A stretch of 64,000 nt of DNA from JAKACA01 sp963769255 (GTDB taxonomy: Bacteria > Actinomycetota > Acidimicrobiia > Acidimicrobiales > Bog-793): the NCBI GenBank assembly GCA_963769255.1, contig CAVYKV010000001.1, forward strand, positions 2,108,001-2,172,000, written 5' to 3'. Positions 41,510-51,868 of this stretch are shown in pieces. Position 1 is the first letter of the stretch; each line of letters starts with the position of its first letter. A program made the translations under genes and the position numbers. The notes under the pieces are model-generated. The model saw only the letters and a list, made by a program, of their open reading frames with translations. It ran no database searches and was not told the DNA's origin.

Positions 41510-43494
41510 CGGTTCACGACCTCCTCCGAGGCGCCGGCATGGGCGCGCCCGTTGCCCTCTGCCGTCGCTGGCTCCGCCGGCGGCCACGAGTCGATCTCGC
41601 CCAAGAGCTCGATGATCGCCTGCTGCACCTCGCCGACGTGGAAGGGCGTCCCTCGCATGTTCGACAGCGAGCGGGCATCGACGAGGAACTCGGCACGGAC
41701 GAGGCGTGCCAGCTGCCCCAGGTTGCCCTCCGGGATGAGGAGACGCCGATAGTGCCGGACGACCTCGCCGAGGTTCTTCGGGAACGGGTTCAAGTGCACG
41801 AGGTGCGCCTGAGCCACGCGGCCGCCGGCCCGCCGCACGCGGCGCACCCCGGCGAGGGCGGCCGCGTAGGTCGAGCCCCAGGAGAGCACGAGCACCCCGG
41901 CGTCGCCCGTGGGGTCGTCGCACTCGAGGAGTGGGACGTCGTCGGCGATGCCGGCGACCTTGGCAGCCCGTAGGTGGACCATCCGCTCGTGGTTCACGGG
42001 GTCGTAGGAGACGTTGCCGGTCCGGTCCTCCTTCTCGAGGCCGCCGATGCGGTGCTCGAGGCCCGGGGTGCCGGGGAGCGCCCACGGCCTCGCCAGCGTC
42101 TCGGGGTCCCGCTCGTAGGGCAGGAAGACGGGCTCCCCCGCCTCACCGCTCTCGCCGTTCGGCGCCGCGGCGAAGGTCGTGGAGATGTCCGGCAGGTCCT
42201 CGACCGACGGCACCTTCCACGGTTCCGAGCCGTTGGCGAGGTAGCCGTCGGACAACAGGTAGACGGGTGTGCGGTACTTGAGGGCGATGCGGGCCGCCTC
42301 GATGGCGGCGTCGAAGCAGTGCGACGGCGTCATGGCCGCCACGATCGGCACGGGTGCCTCGCCGTGGCGGCCGAACATGACGTGGAGGAGATCCGACTGC
42401 TCGGTCTTCGTCGGCAGGCCCGTGGACGGGCCACCCCGCTGGATGTCGACGACGACGAGGGGAAGCTCGAGCGAGATGGCGAGACCAACGGTCTCCGCCT
42501 TCAAGTCGATGCCGGGGCCGCTCGTCGTCGTGACGCCGAGGGCGCCTCCGAAGGCGGCACCGAGGGCGGCACCCACGCCGGCGATCTCGTCCTCCGCCTG
42601 CAGCGTGCGCACGCCGAAGTTCTTGTGCTTGGAGAGCTCGTGCAAGATGTCGGAGGCGGGCGTGATCGGGTAGGAGCCGAGGAAGAGGGGGACCTTCCCG
42701 AGCTGTGCCGCCGCCAGCAGCCCCCAGGCGAGTGCCGTGTTGCCCGTGATGTTGCGGTAGAGGCCGGGTTCGTGAGGGGCGGCGTGGATCTCGTAGGCCG
42801 ACTCGAAGAGCTCCGCCGTCTCACCGAAGTGGTAGCCGGCCCGGAAGGCGAGCGTGTTCGCCTGCACGACGACGGGATCGCGCCCGTACCGCTGGGCGAT
42901 CCAGGTGATCGTCGTCTCCGTCGGCCGCTGGTACATCCAGGCGACGACGCCGAGGGCGAAGAAGTTCTTGCTCCGCTCGGCGTCGCGGGGCTTCGCCCCC
43001 GTCGGCTTGCACGCCTCGAGCGTCATGGCCGTCATGGGGACCTCGTAGATGCGGTAGCCCGAGAGCGAGCCGTCCTTCAAGGGGTTCGTGACGTAGCCGG
43101 CGCGCTCGAGCGCCCGCTCGTCGAAGGAGTCGGCGTTCACGATGATGCTGCCACCCGGCGCGACGTCGGCGATGTTGGCGCGCAGCGCCGCCGGGTTCAT
43201 CGCCACGAGCACGTTCGGGGCATCGCCGGGCGTGAGGATGTCGTGGTCCGAGATGTGGACCTGGAAGGCGGAGACGCCGGCGAGGGTGCCGGCCGGCGCC
43301 CGGATCTCGGCCGGGAAGTTGGGCAGGGTCGAGAGGTCGTTACCGAAGATGGCGCTCTCGTTCGTGAAGCGGTCTCCGGTCACCTGCATGCCGTCGCCGG
43401 AGTCACCGGCGAACCGGATGACGATCTGGTCGATTGACTGGACCGGTCGGCCTGTCTCTGCCGCGCCGGACCTGGCTTCCACGCCGATGTCCAA
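41506..43494 (-). CDS. korA: 2-oxoacid:ferredoxin oxidoreductase, fused gamma-alpha subunit
   Basis: 662 aa. N-terminal gamma domain IVIRFAGDSGDGMQVTGDRFTNESA, then the alpha pyrimidine-binding domain with SYPITPASDILHELS, QAEDEIAGVGAALGAAFGG, TTTSGPGIDLKAETVG and QRGGPSTGLPTKTEQSDLL. The C-terminal domain II ends near LVDARSLSNMRGTPFHVGEV. Gamma-alpha fusion is typical of KorA. ATG at 43494. The 120 bases to the divergent phzF gene must hold its promoter. Confidence 0.95.
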   Translation of the reverse strand: MDIGVEARSGAAETGRPVQSIDQIVIRFAGDSGDGMQVTGDRFTNESAIFGNDLSTLPNFPAEIRAPAGTLAGVSAFQVHISDHDILTPGDAPNVLVAMNPAALRANIADVAPGGSIIVNADSFDERALERAGYVTNPLKDGSLSGYRIYEVPMTAMTLEACKPTGAKPRDAERSKNFFALGVVAWMYQRPTETTITWIAQRYGRDPVVVQANTLAFRAGYHFGETAELFESAYEIHAAPHEPGLYRNITGNTALAWGLLAAAQLGKVPLFLGSYPITPASDILHELSKHKNFGVRTLQAEDEIAGVGAALGAAFGGALGVTTTSGPGIDLKAETVGLAISLELPLVVVDIQRGGPSTGLPTKTEQSDLLHVMFGRHGEAPVPIVAAMTPSHCFDAAIEAARIALKYRTPVYLLSDGYLANGSEPWKVPSVEDLPDISTTFAAAPNGESGEAGEPVFLPYERDPETLARPWALPGTPGLEHRIGGLEKEDRTGNVSYDPVNHERMVHLRAAKVAGIADDVPLLECDDPTGDAGVLVLSWGSTYAAALAGVRRVRRAGGRVAQAHLVHLNPFPKNLGEVVRHYRRLLIPEGNLGQLARLVRAEFLVDARSLSNMRGTPFHVGEVQQAIIELLGEIDSWPPAEPATAEGNGRAHAGASEEVVNR

Positions 43495-43615
43495 GAGTCG
43501 CTCGCCTACCTCATTTGACTGCCGTGGTCATGTTACCGGCAGGCTGCAGGCGGGCTCGCCATTACCGGGAGCGGGTCCGGCGGTCCGCGGGAGCGGCCGG
43601 AACTAGCGTGTCGCC

Positions 43616-44528
43616 GTGAGCACCACCGACGAGCTCTTCGACCCGAGCCTGCCCTCCGGCAGCGTGGCGAACGGCGGCACCATCGAGTACAGCGTTCTCG
43701 ACGTCTTCACGTCCGAGCCGCTGCTCGGCAACCAGCTGGCCGTCTTCGCCGACGGTCGGGGCCTTTCCGGCGAGGAGATGCAGCGGATCGCCCGCGAGCT
43801 CAACCTCTCCGAGACCGTGTTCCTCCTGCCGGCCGAGGGGGACGGCGACGTCCGTGCCCGCATCTTCACCCCGTCGGTCGAGCTCCCCTTCGCGGGGCAT
43901 CCGGTGCTCGGGACGGGTTTCGTCGTGGCAGAGGTGCTGGGCACGGGATCGGTGCGGCTCGAGACGGGCGCCGGTCCCGTCCCGATCGAGATCACCCGCG
44001 ACGGCGCCCGCCTCGTCTTCGGCCGCATGCGCCAGCCGCTCCCGGTCATAGAGCCGTACGAGCGGGAAGCCGAGCTGCTGGCAGCCCTCGGCGTCGCCCG
44101 CTCCGTCCTCCCCCTCGAGGGTTATCGCAACGGGCCCCGGCACGTCTACGTCGTCCTCGAGTCCGAGGAGGAGGTCGTCGCCCTGCGCCCGGACTTCGGC
44201 GCCCTCGCCGGCCATGCGATCGGCGCCAACTGTGTCGCGGCGGGGGCCGGGTACTGGAAGAGCCGCATGTTCGCCCCCGCCCTCGGCATCAACGAGGACC
44301 CGGCCACGGGCTCGGCCGCCGGCCCCCTCGCCCTTCATCTCGCACGCCACGGGCGCATCGCCTACGGCGAGGAGATCCGAGATCCACCAGGGGGAGGAGA
44401 TCGATCGGGGCTCCGTCCTCTTCGCCCGTGCCGTCGGCGACGGCGAGCACCTCGAGCGCATCGAGGTCGGCGGCTCCGCCGTGGTCGTGGCGCAGGGGCG
44501 TTACCTCGTTCGCTCGGCGCGGGGCTAG
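43616..44528 (+). pseudogene. PhzF-family isomerase/epimerase, one frameshift
   Basis: Removal of one base near 44377 (GAGATCC GAGATCC duplication) gives 303 aa, the normal PhzF length. Features: YSVLDVFTSEPLLGNQLAVFAD, catalytic Glu in LNLSETVFLLP, FTPSVELPFAGHPVLGT, then NEDPATGSAAGPLALHL and, after the shift, EIHQGEEIDRGSVLFARAV and GGSAVVVAQGRYLV. Two-domain diaminopimelate-epimerase-like fold; small-molecule isomerase of unknown substrate. The single-base gain within otherwise perfect sequence may be an error. GTG at 43616. Confidence 0.85.
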
Positions 44529-44542
44529 CCGGGCGCCTCCGC

Positions 44543-45598
<1,056 letters not shown>

Positions 45599-45665
45599 TC
45601 CTGCCTCCTTGTCGTGGACCCGGACCTGCGAGCGATCCGGCGGCGTCGAGCCTACCGGGCGCTCG

Positions 45666-46748
45666 TCAGACGTTGAAGCGGATTTCGAGCACGTCGCCGT
45701 CCTGCACGACGTACTCCTTGCCCTCGAGACGAACCTTGCCCTTGGTGCGGGCGTTGGCGAAGGAGCCCGCCTCGAGCAGGTCCTCCCAGTAGATGACGTC
45801 TGCCTTGATGAAGCCGCGCTGCAGGTCGGAGTGGATGACGCCGGCGCACTCAGGCGCCTTGGCCCCGTGGCGGAAGGTCCAGGCCCGCGACTCCTTCTCG
45901 CCGGTCGTGAGGAACGTGTCGCGCCCGAGGATGGCGTAGGCGGCGCGAGCCACCCGCACGAGAGCGCCCTCACCGAGGCCCAGACCATCGAGCAGCTCGG
46001 CACGCTCCCCCGCCTCCAGCCGGGCGGCCTCCGCCTCCAGCTGCACGGAGGCGGCGAGGACCTCGGCGCCGCCGCCCAACTCGGACGCCACCTTCTCCAC
46101 GAGACCGTCCACCTCCCCGAGGGCGTCCTCGCCGATATTGACGACGGCGAGGACCGGCTTGTTCGTGAGGAGGAAGAGGGGACGCAGCGCCTCCCGTTGC
46201 TCGGCGTCGAGGCGGGCGCGGTACACGGGGGTCCCACCCTGCAGCTGCTCGAGGGCAGCCGGTGCGGCGGCAAGGGCGGCGTTGAGGACGGGGTCGACGG
46301 GACCGAGAGTGCGGCGTTTCTTCGAGAGCTGGTTCTCGAGGGTGGCCGCGTCCGAGAGCACGAGCTCCAGCTCGAGCACCCCGAGCGCCTCCACCGGATC
46401 GGAGTCGCCGGGCGCCGTCTCGTCCTCGAAACCCCTCAACACGTAGGCGAGGGCGTCGACCTCCCGGATGCCGGCGATGAACTTCGTGCCGAGTCCCGCC
46501 CCCCCGTGCTCGGACGGCTTCTGCACGCCGGCGATGTCGACCACCTCGAAGCCGGCCATGACGACTTTCCGGCTCTCGCTCATGCGGGCGAGCGCCTCGA
46601 GGCGCCGATCGGGCACGTGGGCGACCCCCACCTCGGTATCGGTCGTGGAGAAGGGATGCGCCGCCACGAGTGCGTGGCCGTTCGTGAGCGCGTTGAACAG
46701 TGAGGACTTGCCCGAGTTCGGAAGCCCGACGAGGCCGAGGCGATCCAT
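45666..46748 (-). CDS. ychF: Ribosome-binding ATPase YchF (Obg family)
   Basis: 360 aa. G1 GLPNSGKSSLFNAL, switch FSTTDTEVGVAHVPD, DIAGVQKPS, and the NKP motif TNKPVLAVVN instead of NKxD, consistent with ATP preference. A helical insert and C-terminal TGS domain (IHSDLQRGFIKADVIYWEDLLEAGSFANARTKGKVRLEGKEYVVQDGD as separate conserved parts). Binds the ribosome, redox-stress regulator in other bacteria. ATG at 46748. Confidence 0.96.
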   Translation of the reverse strand: MDRLGLVGLPNSGKSSLFNALTNGHALVAAHPFSTTDTEVGVAHVPDRRLEALARMSESRKVVMAGFEVVDIAGVQKPSEHGGAGLGTKFIAGIREVDALAYVLRGFEDETAPGDSDPVEALGVLELELVLSDAATLENQLSKKRRTLGPVDPVLNAALAAAPAALEQLQGGTPVYRARLDAEQREALRPLFLLTNKPVLAVVNIGEDALGEVDGLVEKVASELGGGAEVLAASVQLEAEAARLEAGERAELLDGLGLGEGALVRVARAAYAILGRDTFLTTGEKESRAWTFRHGAKAPECAGVIHSDLQRGFIKADVIYWEDLLEAGSFANARTKGKVRLEGKEYVVQDGDVLEIRFNV

Positions 46749-46911
46749 GCACCCGACGGTAGCTGCACGGAGCTGCGATCGGTCCAGGCCAGCGAGCGCC
46801 AGGCTCCCTCGCAGATCAGAGCGGGCTCCGGTGGCGGTGGTACCGTTCGCCAGGTTCCGCAGGCGAGTCTCGGCGGCGGGGGCGGTCTCGGGTTCCGGGG
46901 AGGGTTTCGGC

Positions 46912-47691
46912 ATGCCAGAGGACGAGCTTGCACGTGAATTTCTCCAGGGGAGGATCGACCGCAGGACGCTGATCCAGGGACTGCTCGCAGTAGGGCTCTC
47001 CCTGACAGGCGCCACGGCCTTGGCGGAAAGCCTGGTGGCCTCGGCGGAGGCGGCCGCCGCGCCGCTGAGCGTCGCGTCGGAGGCGCCGACGGTGTCCAAG
47101 CTGTCGCCGTCGGAAGGCCCGCTCGCCGGGGGCCACGGAGGTCACGGTGAGCGGCAGCAAGCTCTCGGACGCCAAGTCGGTGCACTTCGGGAAGGCGGCG
47201 GCGACCATCACGAGGCGCAGGTCTGCGTCCGAGCTCGTCGCCAAGTCGCCCAAGGGCTCCGGCACGGTCGACGTGCTGGTGAAGACGCCCGGGGGCACCT
47301 CGAGGACGCCCTCGCCGCCCACGAGGCGAACTGGCGCGACTATTTCACCCGCAACGGCATCGACCCGATGGAGATCGTCTACGAAGACTTCGTCGCCGGG
47401 TACGAGACGACGGTGCGAGCCGTCCTCGCCTTCTTGGGCGAGACGCTTCCGTCCTGCTTCGTGCTCGCCCCCCCAAGCTTGCGCAAGCAGTCCGACGCGC
47501 TCAGTGAGGAGATGTTGGCCGACTACCTTCGACGCCGCCCCTATCTGCCTCCGGCGCCCGCAGGTACGGTCTGGTCGCGGGAGGCAGGCGGGCTCGTTCG
47601 ACCCGACGCCAGCCAGGAGGATCCGCCAACGCCGGGAGTCACCTCGGTATCCAGCGGGCCGTCGGTCGCCCGCCCCTCGATTCGCTACTGA
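46912..47691 (+). pseudogene. Secreted IPT-domain protein fused to a sulfotransferase (Stf0) fragment
   Basis: Starts properly: GGGGAGG site, ATG at 46912, and a Tat-like signal (DRRTLIQGLLAVGLSLTGA, alanine-rich cleavage region). An IPT/TIG Ig-like domain follows (APTVSKLSPSEGPLAGG), but one extra base near 47137 moves the rest (TEVTVSGSKLSDAKSVHFGK, VDVLVKTPGG) to another frame. At about 47300 the sequence changes abruptly, in the first frame, into AHEANWRDYFTRNGIDPMEIVYEDFVAGYETTVRAVLAFLG split here, the C-terminal part of a Stf0-type (trehalose) sulfotransferase. So two unrelated gene pieces have been joined; neither can work. Ends overlapping the channel gene. Confidence 0.7.
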
Positions 47692-48647
47692 GCTCGATCG
47701 CCCACCGGTTCGGCCACGAGCAGGTGGTCGCCCGAGGCCACGACCGGGTCGGTGCCGATCCCGAGGTCGACCGCACCGTCGTGCACGATCCCGAGGACGA
47801 GGCCGTCGCGGTCTTGCCGGAGGCTGCTGAGCGCCTTGCCGATCTCGGTCTCGCCGGCCTCCGACTCCGTGAGGCGGTGCGTCTCGGAGTCGACCAACCG
47901 CATCAAGAGGTCGCCGGCGTGCGGCGACTCCAGGCTCTTGGCGAGCGTGTGGGCGACGAGGTCGTTCACCGAGACCGTCTGCGTGACACCGATGGCTTTG
48001 AGCGCCTCCGTCACGGGGCCGGAGCTCGTGAGGGCTGCAATTGTCAGCTCGGGTGCCAGCTCGCGAAGCAGGACAGCCATGACGAGGACGTCGCCGTCGT
48101 TCGGGGCGGCCACGAGGGCGTGCTGGGCACTCGCCGGCCGCGCCTTGCGCAGCGTGGCGGGGTCCGTCGGGTCGCCTCGCACGACATGGACGCCGTCGCG
48201 GGCGCTCGCCGGGTCGACGTCGGCCACGTGCACGACGGCCTGGTCGGCCTTCACGAGCTCCTCGAGGATGGCGGGCACGGTCGGGTGCATGCCGACGACG
48301 AGGCGGTAGTCGCCTGAAGGGAAGTTGCTGCCCATCTCTAGGAACCTCCGGAGTCCGGCCGCGGCTGCGGCACCGGTGACGAGAGCGAACGTTGCGCCGA
48401 GCAACGGGATGGCGGTCAGCATGACGGCCGAGGCCACGACCCTGCCGGAGGCGTTGTGCGGCGTGATGTCGCCGTAGCCCACGGTCGAGGCCGTCGTGAT
48501 GGCCCAGTAGAGCCCGGTCGTGAACGGGATGTGCTGGGTGGCGGCAAAGGCTCCGGCGCCGGCGAACACGATCACCACGAGGCCGCTCAGGAGAACGAGC
48601 ACATGGCGCCGGTGGCTGACCTTGAGGAGCGCGAGGAGGAACAGCAC
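47685..48647 (-). CDS. Two-TM potassium channel with RCK (TrkA-N/C) domains
   Basis: 320 aa. Two membrane helices flank the pore with the exact K+ selectivity filter TVGYGD in AITTASTVGYGDITPHN. The cytoplasmic part is a TrkA-N-like Rossmann domain (RLVVGMHPTVPAILEELVKADQAVVHVADVD, HALVAAPNDGDVLVMAVLLREL), lacking the usual GxGxxG, so ligand binding may differ, and a TrkA-C domain (LVLGIVHDGAVDLGIGTDPVVASGDHLLV). MthK-like ligand-gated channel. GTG at 48647. Confidence 0.9.
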   Translation of the reverse strand: MLFLLALLKVSHRRHVLVLLSGLVVIVFAGAGAFAATQHIPFTTGLYWAITTASTVGYGDITPHNASGRVVASAVMLTAIPLLGATFALVTGAAAAAGLRRFLEMGSNFPSGDYRLVVGMHPTVPAILEELVKADQAVVHVADVDPASARDGVHVVRGDPTDPATLRKARPASAQHALVAAPNDGDVLVMAVLLRELAPELTIAALTSSGPVTEALKAIGVTQTVSVNDLVAHTLAKSLESPHAGDLLMRLVDSETHRLTESEAGETEIGKALSSLRQDRDGLVLGIVHDGAVDLGIGTDPVVASGDHLLVAEPVGDRAQ

Positions 48648-48695
48648 GGGTCCAGTTTGGCGGGGTGGCCCGCCCGACTGGCGGACCCGGCCGCC

Positions 48696-49316
48696 TCAGG
48701 ATCGGGTCGCCTCGGCGGCGTTGATGACGAGCTGGTACACGTGGTGCCAACGGACCTGCCGGAACCCGGCGGCGTTGAGCAGTCGCTCGACTCGTCGGGG
48801 TGTGCGCGCCCGGCCTCGGTGGCGGCGCAGCGCCAATGTCGGCAGGAGCAGCGGTGAGATGAGGTCGGCGAGGACGAGGCTGCCGCCCGGAGCGAGCACT
48901 CGCCCGCACTCGTTCAGCCCGGCCTGCTGGTCGGCCCAATGGTCGAACGACGTCGTGCTCACCACGAGGTCGAATCCCGCATCCGGGAACGGCAGGTGCT
49001 CGGCGGTGCCCATGAGATAGCGGAGCCGCTTGTCCGCGGCGTGGGCTGACCGCTCGGCGACGGCGATCATCCCTGCTGCCGCGTCCACCCCAGTGAGGTC
49101 TTTCGCCCCTGGCAGGCGTCCGGCCAGCAGGCGAAGCAGCTGACCGGTGCCGCACCCGACGTCGAGCACGTGTTGCGGGCTCTGGACGGCGGCGAGGGCG
49201 ACGTCGATGGTGCGGTCCACGATGTCCCGGTGCAGCGTGCCGAGCCAACCCGACTCGTAGCGCACAGCACGTTCGTCGAAGGCGCCGACGTCGGGGTCCG
49301 GGTGCCGGCGGGGCAT
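48696..49316 (-). CDS. Class I SAM-dependent methyltransferase
   Basis: 206 aa. Motif I LDVGCGTGQLLRLLAGRLPG, acidic loop GVDAAAGMI, GTAEHLPFPDAGFDLVVS (motif II region) and LAPGGSLVLAD. UbiE/Methyltransf_11 type, small-molecule substrate unknown. ATG at 49316, with the TPR gene 30 bases upstream on the same strand. Confidence 0.88.
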   Translation of the reverse strand: MPRRHPDPDVGAFDERAVRYESGWLGTLHRDIVDRTIDVALAAVQSPQHVLDVGCGTGQLLRLLAGRLPGAKDLTGVDAAAGMIAVAERSAHAADKRLRYLMGTAEHLPFPDAGFDLVVSTTSFDHWADQQAGLNECGRVLAPGGSLVLADLISPLLLPTLALRRHRGRARTPRRVERLLNAAGFRQVRWHHVYQLVINAAEATRS

Positions 49317-49345
49317 CTGCGTGTGCCGTTGGCTGGAGCGGGCCG

Positions 49346-50161
49346 TCAGCGCAGGGCGGCGAGGCGCTCGGGTGCGTCGAGAAGGTCGGGCGCCGACTGG
49401 GCGACGCGGGCGAAGAGCTCTCGGGCCCGAGAGAGGTCGCCGACCCGCTCGTACAGGTCGGCGAGGGCGTACCACTGGCGGAGGTGGGCGAGATCGGGGT
49501 GACGGCGCAGCTTCGCCTCCGGGCGCAGCAGCTCGATCGCTTCTTCGAAGCAGTCCTCGTCGGCGAGCGTGCCCGCCATGACGAGACGGCCTTCCACGAG
49601 CACTTCGCGGTCGACGCCGGCCCGGCGGATCTCGTCCCAGAGCTCCTGCACCTTCTCCGGCCGGCCGAGGGCCCGCTCGCAATCGGCGATGACGGGGTGC
49701 TGGTCGTAGGACCCGGACATCTCGTGGAACGCCCGAAGCTCTTTGGCTGCCGCCCGCCAGCGGCCGAGACGGTAGAGGATGAGGCCGTGCAGCTCGCGGA
49801 CCGCGGCGGACTGCGGGGCGGCGTCGAGCACGGGCCGCAGGGCCGAGAGGGCGTCACGGTAGCGGTCCCGCTCGTAGGCCATAGCGGCGTTCGCCATACG
49901 GCGCTCGAGGGTCGCCGGCGCCCTCCGGTTCCTCGGAGCCGCCTCGGCGGCGCTCGAGCGCAGCTCCTCCACGATGCCCTTGGGCAGCTCGAAGTTGCGC
50001 TCGCCGCGGGACCGGTACCTGGCGTCGTCAGCGGGGGGTCGTTGCAGTTGGGCAGCGGCGGTGCTGCCGTTGCGGTTACCCCGCGCCGGGCCGGGAGGTC
50101 GTGCCGGCCGTGACGAGCCCGGCGTGCGGGCGCGATCAGGCGGCGGCGTCCGGGCGGGCAT
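49346..50161 (-). CDS. Tetratricopeptide-repeat protein with disordered N-terminus
   Basis: 271 aa. About 60 residues of Arg/Pro/Gly-rich sequence, then helical TPR pairs (ANAAMAYERDRYRDALSALRPVLDAAPQSAAVRELHGLILYRLGRWRAAAKEL as overlapping repeats; LADLYERVGDLSRARELFARVAQ at the end). Probably a protein-interaction scaffold in the cytoplasm. ATG at 50161. Last gene before the rRNA operon terminator, which faces the same way. Confidence 0.75.
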   Translation of the reverse strand: MPARTPPPDRARTPGSSRPARPPGPARGNRNGSTAAAQLQRPPADDARYRSRGERNFELPKGIVEELRSSAAEAAPRNRRAPATLERRMANAAMAYERDRYRDALSALRPVLDAAPQSAAVRELHGLILYRLGRWRAAAKELRAFHEMSGSYDQHPVIADCERALGRPEKVQELWDEIRRAGVDREVLVEGRLVMAGTLADEDCFEEAIELLRPEAKLRRHPDLAHLRQWYALADLYERVGDLSRARELFARVAQSAPDLLDAPERLAALR

Positions 50162-50250
50162 GGTGGGAGGTTACCGGACTTCGGTCAAGTCGCCGGGGTG
50201 GGAGACGCCGGCCTGAGCTCGCTCGCTGTATCGAGTCGGGTCGGGACGCG

Positions 50251-50284
50251 AAACAGCCCCACGCGCTGAGCACGTGGGGCTGTC
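50251..50284 (-). terminator. Rho-independent terminator of the rRNA operon
   Basis: On the minus strand an 11-bp stem ACAGCCCCACG/CGTGGGGCTGT with a small loop, followed by TTT, 12 bases after the 5S gene. The stem is perfect, typical for rrn operons. Confidence 0.9.
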
Positions 50285-50295
50285 TCTGAGAAAAA

Positions 50296-50413
<118 letters not shown>

Positions 50414-50520
50414 ACCTTTCGCTCGTCCGGCAGGTCGTCCGACCCGGGGCCAGGCGCAGATGCGCTTCCCGATCGAGCAACCGGCCGTCGAGGCGACGTC
50501 ACCGTCGCCCCTGTGAGCCT

Positions 50521-50538
50521 TCCATAGCGAGCACGAGC
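50521..50538 (-). other. 23S processing stem, 3' arm
   Basis: TCCATAGCGAGCACGAGC here is the exact reverse complement of 54689-54706. In the transcript the two arms close an 18-bp stem bringing the ends of pre-23S together, an RNase III substrate. Confidence 0.85.
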
Positions 50539-50669
50539 CCCAAGCCCTCGGCCGATTAGTACCGGTCGGCTGAACACGTTGCCGTGCTTACACCTCCGGC
50601 CTATCAACGTGGTGGTCTGACCACGGGCCTTACCAGGTTAACCCTGTGGGAGATTTCATCTTGGAACGA

Positions 50670-50701
<32 letters not shown>

Positions 50702-50818
50702 CTTCCGCAGGTCGCAAACCAGCCATGCCCTTGGCAGGACAACTGGCACACGAGAGCTGCGTCCGTCCCGGTCCTCTCGTACTAGGGACAGCCTTCCTCA
50801 AATCTCCTACGGCTGCAC

Positions 50819-50850
<32 letters not shown>

Positions 50851-50866
50851 AAACCCAGCTCGCGTA

Positions 50867-50902
<36 letters not shown>

Positions 50903-50903
50903 G

Positions 50904-50949
<46 letters not shown>

Positions 50950-51133
50950 TCCCGTCGATATGGACTCTTGGGGAAGATGAGCCTGTTATCCCCGGGGTAC
51001 CTTTTATCCGTTGAGCAACGACGCTTCCACATGCAATCGCTGGATCACTATGGCCTGCTTTCGCACCTGCTCGACTTGTAAGTCTCGCAGTCAAGCTCCC
51101 TTTTGCCATTGCACTCGACGGCTGATTGCCAAC

Positions 51134-51166
<33 letters not shown>

Positions 51167-51167
51167 G

Positions 51168-51205
<38 letters not shown>

Positions 51206-51458
51206 ACGCTGTTCCTGACCCGGCTTACGGGTCGAGGTTAGAGCCTCAGCACGAACAGGGTGGTATTTCAACGTTGCCTCCACCCCGGCTGACGCCGGAG
51301 CTTCCCTGGCTCCCACCTATCCTACACAATTCGTACCAAAGCTCAACATCAAGCTGCAGTAAAGGTCCACGGGGTCTTTCCGTCCTGGTGCAGCTAACGA
51401 GCATCTTTACTCGTACTTCAATTTCGCCGGGTCTGTGGTTGAGACAGTGGGGAAGTCG

Positions 51459-51513
<55 letters not shown>

Positions 51514-51856
51514 CACGTTGTTACTCCGTTCAACTTGACGTCAAACGTGATCAGGTCATTTCTGCCTGATTCCTTGCGTCGCCGCAAGGGTCGGACTGTA
51601 TCTTCACCATCAGCAAAGTGCTGACGGGCCTGGCGTGCAGTCTCTGAGGATCCCGCTTGCCACTTCCTCGAGTTGCGATCGATCCACATGGGATCGAGCT
51701 GACAACTCGGCTGAGCGGTTTCCTGCTGATTGTCCGCACCGATCGGATTGTCACTGACCATGACCTCACCCTACGGAGAGGGTCTGTCAACGGACGAGTA
51801 CCGTCGGATTCACGGAGATTCCAGCATACAGCCAGGTTTACCCACGGCCTGGGTTG
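51514..51856 (-). other. Group I intron 2 in 23S (after U1923), 343 nt, no nuclease
   Basis: Inserted between AACGGT and CCTAAGG, the site equivalent to E. coli U1923 (the I-CeuI site). P1 is formed by exon ACGGU with GCCGU inside the intron, including the required U.G pair; the intron ends with G. Core elements are visible on the minus strand: Q-like AATCAGCAGGAAA, R-like CCTCAGAGACTGCACG and S-like GAAGATACAGTCC, which give P7. The 5' part (TCCGACGGTACTCGTCC, CTCTCCGTAGGGTGA, GACAATCCG-ATCGGTGCGGAC) is nearly the same as in intron 1. A short frame starts MVSDNPIGADNQQE, as in the intron 1 nuclease, but the nuclease body is missing. Confidence 0.93.
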
Positions 51857-51868
51857 ACCGTTATAGTT
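51857..51868 (-). other. 12-nt micro-exon of 23S between the two introns
   Basis: AACTATAACGGT, equivalent to E. coli 1912-1923, the loop and 3' strand of helix 69. It must serve as 3' exon for intron 1 and as 5' exon (P1 partner) for intron 2, so the two splicing reactions share it. Confidence 0.9.

Noticed and set aside
46816..49857. A 1013-codon minus-strand frame
   Set aside because: It crosses the potassium channel, methyltransferase and TPR genes in a shifted frame, is very Arg/Pro-rich and has no domain.
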